Source: Methyloradius sp035460505 (GTDB lineage Bacteria; Pseudomonadota; Gammaproteobacteria; Burkholderiales; Methylophilaceae). From it: DNA of 9,364 nt. Shown one piece after another: positions 1-6,196 of this stretch (positions within the stretch are counted from its first letter, which is position 1; each line of letters begins with the position of its first letter). The stretch spans positions 1 through 9,364 of the forward strand of contig DATHWP010000031.1 of the NCBI GenBank assembly GCA_035460505.1. Direction: 5' to 3'. The notes under the pieces were generated by a model. That model had not been told where the DNA came from. It did no database searches and saw only the letters and a program-made list of their open reading frames with translations. Position numbers and translations under genes: made by a program.

Positions 1-484
1 TCATTCGCTTGGTTTCTAATTCGGGAGTAGGGTAATCATCGCGATAGCGTTTTAAAAAATTTGCATTGAATAAATAAGGGATGCGAATCACATCTTCCGT
101 GAAGATTTTAAAAGCCCAGCCGTTTTCTTTTGCAAGACGCATTGCAGCTTTGAATTTAGGTTTGAATTCTTTGAAGTGTTTGCAAACCTCATCCTTATAT
201 TTCACTTCTCCCAAAATATTACGCATATTCTTTGCGGGTAGTATGTCAGTGCGGTATTCGATAAAAATGTCAGGTGTGTACAATCTATTCTTCCCCTCAT
301 GATCCATATAAGGGACCTTCAAAGGCTGTGGGACGAAGTTTTTTACGTTATGATCAAAGCTTAAAATAATCATTAAATCGCGCTCAAGTGCAGACTCGTA
401 ACGGTCGCCGTCAGGCATAGCACCAGTTATACTTCGGCTACTTGTAGTAATTTTACGTACGGGGTAATCTGGAATTTTAGCCAT
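1..484 (-). CDS. tnsA: TnsA-like transposon endonuclease subunit (partial, C-terminus beyond window)
   Basis: This is the first 161 residues of a TnsA-family protein, translated from the reverse strand; no stop is reached. TnsA is the restriction-enzyme-like nuclease that cuts the 5' ends of Tn7-like elements while a TnsB-type transposase cuts the 3' ends, giving cut-and-paste movement. Seen: the N-terminal catalytic domain follows the TnsA pattern, with ESALERDL at 30-37, YTPDIFIEYR at 69-78, GEVKY at 92-96 and an FKIFTEDVI segment at 125-133. By alignment from memory to Tn7 TnsA (E63, D114, Q130, K132), the catalytic residues are E34, D72, E93 and K95, all present, so the nuclease looks intact as far as it can be seen. 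The ATG at 484-482 starts the conserved MAKIPxxPVRKI-type N-terminus. It is preceded by a weak GAGTGAGA ribosome site. The start is only 55 bases from the transposon end, so its promoter probably overlaps the TnsB sites, which would allow autoregulation (inference). In the Tn6022 nomenclature this gene would be the tniC-type endonuclease. Confidence 0.88.
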   Translation of the reverse strand, partial: MAKIPDYPVRKITTSSRSITGAMPDGDRYESALERDLMIILSFDHNVKNFVPQPLKVPYMDHEGKNRLYTPDIFIEYRTDILPAKNMRNILGEVKYKDEVCKHFKEFKPKFKAAMRLAKENGWAFKIFTEDVIRIPYLFNANFLKRYRDDYPTPELETKRM

Positions 485-497
485 TCTCACTCAATTC

Positions 498-539
498 TGT
501 AATATATGGACATTTTCGCATTTATTCATGGAAATTACA
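498..539. repeat. Transposon terminal sequence with two 22-bp-spaced TnsB-like sites
   Basis: Read inward from 539, the end starts TGTAATTTCCATGAATAAAT. A TCCAT core at 532-528 is followed by a second at 510-506, exactly 22 bp on; the surrounding pattern TxTCCATxxATxA is shared by the two copies. Tn7 TnsB sites are about 22 bp and are packed side by side at the right end, so this spacing fits. The 42-bp block is itself bounded by TGTAAT and ATTACA, an inverted pair. Only this one end is visible, so the terminal inverted repeat cannot be confirmed against its partner. Confidence 0.6.
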
Positions 540-544
540 GGTGG
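540..544. other. Candidate 5-bp target-site duplication (GGTGG)
   Basis: If the element ends with the ACA at 537-539, the adjoining five bases GGTGG, in the Gly-Gly codons of comM, are the expected target duplication. Tn7-like elements duplicate 5 bp. The AbaR duplication in Acinetobacter comM, recalled as ACCGC/GCGGT, would fall in comparable Gly codons. The second copy would be at the far end of the element, outside the window, so this is a prediction. Confidence 0.35.
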
Positions 545-1193
545 TGGCATTCCAAGGCCAGGTGAAATTTCGTTGGCGCATCATGGTGTGCTGTTTCTTG
601 ATGAATTGCCAGAGTTTGATCGCAAAGTCTTAGAGGTATTGCGCGAGCCATTGGAGTCCGGACATATCACTATTTCGCGCGCTGCGCGCCAAGCAGACTT
701 CCCTGCGAGCTTTCAACTGCTTGCTGCTATGAATCCCTGCCCTTGCGGTTACTTGGGGCACCATAACAATAAGTGTCGTTGTACGCCAGACCAGGTGTCA
801 CGCTATCGCGCAAAAATATCTGGGCCTTTGCTGGATAGAATTGATCTGCATATAGAAGTACCTGCTTTGCGCGATGAGGAGCTGACGGCTGCGGCTAATG
901 GTGAAGCTAGCGCCGATATTCGCCAACGTGTGGAGCTTGCACGAGAAACACAGTTAAAGCGCCAAGGGAAAGCTAATCATTTACTGACGAGCAAAGAGGT
1001 GGATTTATATTGCACGCCAGATGATGCGGGGTTAAATCTGCTCAAAATGGCGATTACCAAATTGAGCCTTTCAGCACGGGCTTATCATCGCGTTCTAAAA
1101 GTGGCGCGAACGATTGCTGACTTGGCAGGTTCTGAAGCAATTCAATCAGCACATATTGCAGAAGCTGTGCAATACAGGCGCAATGGGCTGTAG
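540..1193 (+). pseudogene. comM: comM 3' fragment (Mg-chelatase-like AAA+ ATPase), interrupted by the transposon
   Basis: This is the C-terminal part (about 217 residues) of ComM/YifB, a hexameric AAA+ helicase that drives branch migration during natural transformation; intact homologues are about 500 residues. Numbered from the ATG at 528, it keeps IPRPGEISLAHHG (8-20), the Walker B segment VLFLDELPEF (21-30), and AAMNPCPCGY (66-75). It also keeps four cysteines (C71, C73, C83, C85) that look like the family's zinc-binding cluster. The Mg-chelatase C-terminal domain follows, with a SARAYHRVLKVARTIADL segment near 186-203. Missing are the N-terminal Lon-protease-like domain and the Walker A P-loop, so the fragment should not be an active ATPase. 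An open frame runs from an ATG at 528, inside the transposon end, directly into comM, but that ATG has no well-placed ribosome site. The break falls in the conserved glycine run before PRPGE, the region used by AbaR-type elements. The remainder of the gene is fully open with no secondary decay, suggesting recent insertion or that excision could restore the gene. Confidence 0.9.
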
Positions 1194-1204
1194 TCTTTAC
1201 AACT

Positions 1205-2251
1205 ATGAAAAATAATAAGGCTTTAAAAAGCTGGTATGAGGAGCAGCGTTCTTCTTATATATATAGGCTGATGGCTGAGGCTGAAAAAGATGCAGTGCGT
1301 AAACAGCTTTTTTTTAAACTTTCACATGAGGCACAGCAGCAATCCCAAAGCTGGGCGACTCTCGTTAAGAGCGAAGGTTTGCCTCTAACAGTAAGTTATA
1401 AACCAGATATGCGCACTAAGTTAGTTGGCTGGCTGATTCATCAGTTTGGCGCTAGTAAAATCAAACCTATATTAGCTGCTGTTAAAATCCGTGGCCTTTC
1501 TATTTACTCTAATAGTCGTTTGGTGGGTTATCACCCTGTCCCTAAAAAGCTGGAAGATGTGGGTGCCAGTCACTCTGGTGTCAGTTCAAGTGGAGGTCTG
1601 CGCGCGGCAGTCTTTGGCGTGAATGATGGCTTGGTATCAATAGCATGTTTAGTGATGGGCGTGGCTGGTGCCGCCACGGCGAATAGCGCTATCTTATTGA
1701 CTGGGGTTGCAGGCCTTTTGGCTGGTGCTTTCTCAATGGCGGCGGGTGAATATATCTCCATGCGTTCCCAGCGCGAAATGTTTGAATATCAAATTGGCTT
1801 GGAGCGTGCAGAGCTGGCGCAATATCCAGAAGAAGAAGCGAGCGAACTAGCGCTGATTTACGTGGCACGGGGTATGGATGAAGCCAATGCGCAGAAGCTT
1901 GCAAATAAACTGGTCGCCGACCCTGAGTTGGGGCTTGATACCCTTGCTCGCGAAGAGCTTGGCTTGAATCCTGATGAGCTTGGCTCTCCCTGGCTGGCAG
2001 CAATTTCCTCTTTTACTGCATTTGTGCTTGGTGGGGCGATTCCATTGTTGCCTTACTTATTTGGATTAACCCATGCTCTGATGCTCTCTGTAGCCTTTGC
2101 AGGCCTGGCACTTTTTGTAGTGGGTGCAATCTTATCTTTGTTCACTGGGCGCAACGCTTTGCTGGGTGGGCTGCGGATGTTACTGATTGGTGGCAGTGCT
2201 GGCGTGATGACTTACTGGATAGGGCATTTAATGGGTGCTAGTTTGTCATAA
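1205..2251 (+). CDS. VIT1/CCC1-family metal (iron/manganese) transporter with N-terminal ferritin-like domain
   Basis: This is a 348-residue inner-membrane protein. Residues about 8-55 resemble the helices of a rubrerythrin/ferritin-like domain (WYEEQRSSYIYRLMAEAE at 10-27, then FFKLSHEAQQQSQSW at 36-50). Residues about 132-345 are a VIT1/CCC1 transporter. That part has RAAVFGVNDGLVS (133-145) in the first membrane helix and GAFSMAAGEYISMRSQ (174-189) at the end of the second. A Glu-rich soluble segment follows at about 190-260, then three further hydrophobic helices (about 264-288, 291-313, 319-345). In VIT1 proteins the soluble segment binds divalent metal and the protein moves Fe2+ or Mn2+ out of the cytosol, here presumably outward across the inner membrane. 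The architecture recalls MbfA (membrane-bound ferritin) of alphaproteobacteria, but the expected ExxH of the second ferritin helix reads AxxQ, so ferroxidase activity is doubtful. It starts 11 bases after the comM stop, so it may once have been co-transcribed with comM. No clear Shine-Dalgarno sequence is visible before the ATG. Substrate is inferred from family only. Confidence 0.85.
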   Translation: MKNNKALKSWYEEQRSSYIYRLMAEAEKDAVRKQLFFKLSHEAQQQSQSWATLVKSEGLPLTVSYKPDMRTKLVGWLIHQFGASKIKPILAAVKIRGLSIYSNSRLVGYHPVPKKLEDVGASHSGVSSSGGLRAAVFGVNDGLVSIACLVMGVAGAATANSAILLTGVAGLLAGAFSMAAGEYISMRSQREMFEYQIGLERAELAQYPEEEASELALIYVARGMDEANAQKLANKLVADPELGLDTLAREELGLNPDELGSPWLAAISSFTAFVLGGAIPLLPYLFGLTHALMLSVAFAGLALFVVGAILSLFTGRNALLGGLRMLLIGGSAGVMTYWIGHLMGASLS

Positions 2252-2259
2252 GACGTGAG

Positions 2260-2281
2260 AAAATAGCGTGCTTCGCTTTTT
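2260..2281 (+). terminator. Weak candidate intrinsic terminator after the VIT-family gene
   Basis: AGCG (2265-2268) pairs with CGCT (2274-2277) around a five-base loop and is followed by a T run. The AAAA before the stem can extend pairing into the T run across a bulged T. It lies nine bases after the transporter stop codon. The GC stem is only 4 bp, so termination may be weak. Confidence 0.35.
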
Positions 2282-2285
2282 AAGC

Positions 2286-2315
2286 TTGAGATGTAGCGCA
2301 TTGCCTCAATATTAA
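2286..2315 (+). promoter_or_regulatory. Candidate sigma70-type promoter for metH
   Basis: TTGAGA (2286-2291, five of six to TTGACA) is followed after 18 bases by TATTAA (2310-2315, four of six to TATAAT). It lies 39 bases ahead of the metH ATG, in the only gap available for a metH promoter. This is a match by eye. The 103-base gap is too short for a typical cobalamin riboswitch, and no SAH-riboswitch core was recognised. Confidence 0.35.
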
Positions 2316-2354
2316 GTAGCTGTTATGCACCAAAATTGTTCTTGAAAGCTTTAA

Positions 2355-5300
2355 ATGACCCAAGATGCAACATCATCTTTACCGATTTCCGCTACTGAAT
2401 TGCGTTTGCGAGAGTTACTTGCACAACGCATCCTGATTCTTGATGGCGCGATGGGTACCATGATTCAGCAGTACAAACTGACTGAGCAGGATTATCGCGG
2501 CCAGCGTTTTGCTGATTTTGCTGCACCAGCTGGCGAGCGTGAGCTATTCGTAAAAGGTAATAACGAGTTATTGACCTTGACACGTCCTGATGTGATTCAG
2601 GAGATACATGAGCAATATCTAGCTGCGGGCGCAGATATTATCGAGACCAATACCTTTGGCGCGACTACCGTAGCGCAAGATGATTACCACATGGGCCATC
2701 TGGCTTATGAGATGAACGTGGAAGCTGCCAAGCTGGCGCGCGCTGCCTGTGACAAATACAGCACACCAGATAAACCACGCTTTGTAGCTGGCGCGCTTGG
2801 ACCTACGCCTAAAACGGCTTCAATCTCCCCAGACGTGAATGATCCAGCGGCGCGCAATGTGAGTTTTGATCAACTGGTTGCCGCTTACCTTGAGCAAACA
2901 CGCGGCTTGGTCGCGGGTGGTGCGGATATCCTGATGGTGGAAACTATCTTCGATACACTCAATTGCAAGGCAGCACTGTTTGCCATTGATACCTTCTTTG
3001 AAGAGTATGACGCACGCTTGCCTATCATGCTTTCTGGCACTGTGACTGATGCTTCAGGGCGCATACTTTCTGGCCAAACGGTTTCTGCTTTCTGGAACTC
3101 TGTACGCCATGCAAGACCTCTGACCATAGGCCTGAATTGCGCCTTAGGTGCCGCCTTGATGCGGCCTTATGCCGAAGAGCTGTCTAAAATCGCCGATACA
3201 TTTGTCTGTATTTACCCAAACGCTGGTTTGCCCAATCCGATGTCGGATACAGGGTTTGATGAGAAGCCCGCGGATACTTCTTCGCTGCTCAAAGAGTTTG
3301 CCGAGAGCGGTTTCGTCAATATTGCTGGTGGCTGCTGCGGTACCACGCCGCCACATATCAAGGCGATTGCCGAGCAAGTCACCAAGATTGCACCGCGCAA
3401 TGTGCCGCAGGTAGAGCCTGCCACTAGGCTATCTGGCTTAGAGCCGTTTACGATTGATGAAAGCTCCTTGTTTGTTAACGTCGGTGAGCGTACTAACGTG
3501 ACTGGCTCTAAAGCGTTTGCTCGCATGATTTTGAATGGGCAATTTGATGAGGCGCTAGTTGTTGCAAGGCAACAGGTCGAAAACGGTGCACAAGTCATCG
3601 ATATCAATATGGATGAAGGCATGCTGGATGCCGTTGCCGCGATGACACACTTTTTGAATCTGGTCGCTTCTGAGCCAGACATTGCACGCGTCCCAGTGAT
3701 GATCGATTCATCCAAGTGGTCGGTGATTGAGGCAGGCCTGAAGTGTGTGCAGGGCAAAGCCATCGTCAATTCGATCTCGATGAAAGAGGGCGAAGACGAG
3801 TTTTTGCGACAAGCCAAGCTTTGCCTGCGCTATGGCGCGGCAGTGATCGTGATGGCCTTTGATGAAAAAGGCCAAGCAGATACCTATGAGCGCAAGATCG
3901 AGATTTGCAAGCGCGCTTATGATCTGCTGGTGGAAAAAGTAGGTTTCCCACCCGAAGATATTATCTTTGACCCCAATATTTTCGCGATTGCGACGGGTAT
4001 AGAAGAGCATAACAACTATGCTGTGGATTTTATCAATGCCACACGCTGGATACGCGAAAACCTGCCGCATGCCAAGATTTCAGGTGGCGTATCGAATGTG
4101 AGCTTCAGTTTCCGCGGCAATGACCCTGCACGCGAGGCGATCCATACTGTATTTCTCTACCATGCGATTAAAGCGGGCATGACCATGGGTATCGTCAACG
4201 CTGGCATGATGGGCGTTTACGATGATCTCCCCGCTGAGCTTAAAGAGCGGGTTGAAGATGTCGTGCTCAATCGCCGTGATGATGCTACCGAGCGCATGAT
4301 CGAGATTGCTGGCACATTAAAAGCTGGTGGCAAGAAAGAAGAGGCTACGCTTGAGTGGCGCGGCACGCCTGAAAATCCTACTACTGTGCAAAAGCGCCTG
4401 ACGCATGCAATGGTGCATGGCATTACAGAGTTCATTGTTGGTGATACAGAAGAAGCTCGCCAAGAATTACTCAACAATGGCGGCCGCCCAATCCATGTGA
4501 TTGAAGGCCCCTTGATGGACGGCATGAATGTCGTCGGTGACTTGTTTGGCCAGGGCAAGATGTTCCTGCCGCAAGTGGTGAAATCTGCCCGTGTGATGAA
4601 GCAGGCAGTAGCGCATCTCATACCTTATATTGAAGAAGAAAAACTGCTGGAAGAGCAACGCACAGGCATTGTCGCCAAGCCTAAAGGCAAGATGGTGATT
4701 GCTACCGTGAAAGGTGATGTGCATGACATCGGCAAGAATATCGTCTCGGTCGTATTGCAGTGCAATAACTTTGAAGTGGTCAACATGGGGGTGATGGTGC
4801 CAGCTTCGGAAATCCTGGCGATGGCAAAAGCCGAGAATGCCGACATCATCGGTTTGTCTGGCTTAATCACACCTTCACTTGAAGAGATGGCCCATGTCGC
4901 CCGTGAGATGCAACGTGACCCGTATTTCCGCGGATTAAAAACTCCCCTGCTGATTGGTGGCGCAACTACCTCACGCGCTCACACTGCAGTAAAGATTGCA
5001 CCACACTATGAAGGCCCTGTGATTTATGTGGCTGATGCTTCGCGCTCGGTGTCGGTAATGCAATCGTTGCTTACGCCAGAGCAGCGTGATGCCTATATTG
5101 ATGAAGTCGCGATTGATTATGACCGTGCCCGTACCCAGCACGCGAATAAAAAGGGCACGCCTATGCTGACGTTGGCACAAGCACGAGCCAACAAGGCCAA
5201 ACTTGATTTCACAGCGAGTAATGCTCCTGTGAAGCCCAAGTTTATTGGCCGTCGCACATTCAAGAATTTTGATTTGGGGGCATTGGTGCCCTATATCGAC

Positions 5301-6149
5301 TGGAGCCCGTTTTTCCAGACCTGGGATCTGGCTGGTTTTTACCCAGCGATTTTGACGGATAGCGTAGTCGGTGATGCGGCTAGCAAAGTTTTTGCTGAGG
5401 CGCAGGCGATGCTGAAGAAGCTGATAGAAGGGCGTTGGTTGACGGCCAATGGCGTCGTTGCGCTGTTGCCTGCAAACACGGTGAATGACGACGATATTGA
5501 GATTTATACCGATGAAACCCGCACCCAAGTTGCGTTTACCTATTACGGCATGCGCCAGCAAACTGAAAAGCCCATAATTGACGGTGTGCCGCGTCCTAAC
5601 CAGTGCTTGGCAGATTTCATTGCGCCTAAGGATTCTGGCGTTGCTGACTATATAGGTATGTTTGCCGTGACAAGTGGCCTTGGTATTGAGAAATATGAAA
5701 AACGCTTTGAAGATGCGCACGATGACTACAGCAGTATTATGTTGAAATCATTGGCAGACAGACTCGCAGAGGCTTTTGCCGAGTATCTGCATGAGCGCGT
5801 ACGTACTGACTTATGGGGCTATGTCGCAGATGAAAGTTTGAGTAAAGAAGCGCTGATTAAGGAGGGCTACCAAGGCATACGCCCAGCTCCTGGCTATCCA
5901 GCGTGCCCAGACCATACCGTAAAGCCAGATATGTTCCATGTGATGCAGTGCGATGAAATTAATATGACATTGACGGAATCATTCGCCATGTTGCCTGGCG
6001 CTGCGGTATCAGGTTTTTACTTTGCACACCAGGACGCTAAATACTTCAGTGTGGATAAGATTGGCACGGATCAACTGGCTGATATGGCAAAACGTAGAGG
6101 TCTGCCAGTGGAATATCTTGAGCGCTGGCTGGCACCGAATTTAAGCTGA
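2355..6149 (+). CDS. metH: Cobalamin-dependent methionine synthase
   Basis: This 1264-residue cytoplasmic enzyme transfers a methyl group from 5-methyltetrahydrofolate through cobalamin to homocysteine, giving methionine and tetrahydrofolate. All modules are present. The homocysteine domain covers about 20-345, starting at ILDGAMGTMIQ, with zinc ligands C262 (GLNCALG) and C327/C328 (GGCCGTT). The pterin domain covers about 370-640, beginning FVNVGERTNVTGS. The cobalamin cap covers about 665-760. The B12 domain has GDVHDIGKN with the lower axial ligand H790. The C-terminal AdoMet activation domain covers about 925-1264, with RPAPGYPACPDHT starting at R1176. The length is slightly above the roughly 1227 residues of E. 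coli MetH. The ATG at 2355 gives about 25 residues before the first conserved motif; the upstream GAAAG is a weak ribosome site. The activation domain implies reductive reactivation of oxidised cobalamin with a flavodoxin-type partner not seen here. The gene has its own candidate promoter and a strong downstream hairpin, so it is probably monocistronic. No frameshift or missing motif was found. Confidence 0.98.
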   Translation: MTQDATSSLPISATELRLRELLAQRILILDGAMGTMIQQYKLTEQDYRGQRFADFAAPAGERELFVKGNNELLTLTRPDVIQEIHEQYLAAGADIIETNTFGATTVAQDDYHMGHLAYEMNVEAAKLARAACDKYSTPDKPRFVAGALGPTPKTASISPDVNDPAARNVSFDQLVAAYLEQTRGLVAGGADILMVETIFDTLNCKAALFAIDTFFEEYDARLPIMLSGTVTDASGRILSGQTVSAFWNSVRHARPLTIGLNCALGAALMRPYAEELSKIADTFVCIYPNAGLPNPMSDTGFDEKPADTSSLLKEFAESGFVNIAGGCCGTTPPHIKAIAEQVTKIAPRNVPQVEPATRLSGLEPFTIDESSLFVNVGERTNVTGSKAFARMILNGQFDEALVVARQQVENGAQVIDINMDEGMLDAVAAMTHFLNLVASEPDIARVPVMIDSSKWSVIEAGLKCVQGKAIVNSISMKEGEDEFLRQAKLCLRYGAAVIVMAFDEKGQADTYERKIEICKRAYDLLVEKVGFPPEDIIFDPNIFAIATGIEEHNNYAVDFINATRWIRENLPHAKISGGVSNVSFSFRGNDPAREAIHTVFLYHAIKAGMTMGIVNAGMMGVYDDLPAELKERVEDVVLNRRDDATERMIEIAGTLKAGGKKEEATLEWRGTPENPTTVQKRLTHAMVHGITEFIVGDTEEARQELLNNGGRPIHVIEGPLMDGMNVVGDLFGQGKMFLPQVVKSARVMKQAVAHLIPYIEEEKLLEEQRTGIVAKPKGKMVIATVKGDVHDIGKNIVSVVLQCNNFEVVNMGVMVPASEILAMAKAENADIIGLSGLITPSLEEMAHVAREMQRDPYFRGLKTPLLIGGATTSRAHTAVKIAPHYEGPVIYVADASRSVSVMQSLLTPEQRDAYIDEVAIDYDRARTQHANKKGTPMLTLAQARANKAKLDFTASNAPVKPKFIGRRTFKNFDLGALVPYIDWSPFFQTWDLAGFYPAILTDSVVGDAASKVFAEAQAMLKKLIEGRWLTANGVVALLPANTVNDDDIEIYTDETRTQVAFTYYGMRQQTEKPIIDGVPRPNQCLADFIAPKDSGVADYIGMFAVTSGLGIEKYEKRFEDAHDDYSSIMLKSLADRLAEAFAEYLHERVRTDLWGYVADESLSKEALIKEGYQGIRPAPGYPACPDHTVKPDMFHVMQCDEINMTLTESFAMLPGAAVSGFYFAHQDAKYFSVDKIGTDQLADMAKRRGLPVEYLERWLAPNLS

Positions 6150-6153
6150 CGAG

Positions 6154-6192
6154 TTGATGGCTTCGGGTTAAGTATTAACCCGAAGCCATCAA
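6154..6192. terminator. Perfect 18-bp hairpin between convergent genes, probable bidirectional terminator
   Basis: TTGATGGCTTCGGGTTAA (6154-6171) and its exact reverse complement (6175-6192) enclose a GTA loop. The hairpin begins five bases after the metH stop and ends four bases before the stop codon of the opposing EAL-HDOD gene. On the plus strand it is followed by TTGTTT; on the minus strand there is no clear T tract, so termination may be better for metH than for the opposing gene. Confidence 0.8.
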
Positions 6193-6196
6193 TTGT

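Larger units (their letters stand above)
1..539 (-). mobile_element. Terminal segment of a Tn7-like (Tn6022/AbaR-type) transposon inserted in comM
   Basis: Seen: a TnsA-like gene pointing away from a boundary at about 539, followed at once by comM coding sequence that lacks its 5' half. Read from the boundary inward, the element begins TGTAATTTCC, so it has the 5'-TGT/ACA-3' terminus typical of Tn7-like elements. It carries two TCCAT cores 22 bp apart, consistent with TnsB sites. Known: in Tn7-like elements tnsA lies first, close to the right end, and reads inward. The Tn6022/AbaR branch uses comM as its attachment site. Inferred: this is the right (tns-proximal) end; the TnsB- and TnsC-like genes, target-selection gene, cargo and left end lie outside the window. 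The exact boundary could be off by a few bases because the uninterrupted comM is not available. The segment looks more AT-rich by eye than metH or mpl. Confidence 0.85.

Noticed and set aside
81..302. Plus-strand open frame of 73 residues
   Set aside because: It is antisense to the TnsA-like gene, whose reverse-strand translation matches a known family with catalytic residues.
2252..2354. Possible riboswitch (cobalamin or SAH) ahead of metH
   Set aside because: The gap is only 103 bases and no SAH-riboswitch core or cobalamin-box pattern was seen.
2885..5720. Several minus-strand open frames of 61 to 249 residues inside metH
   Set aside because: They lie opposite a fully conserved metH and have no recognisable domain; such shadow frames are common opposite long genes.
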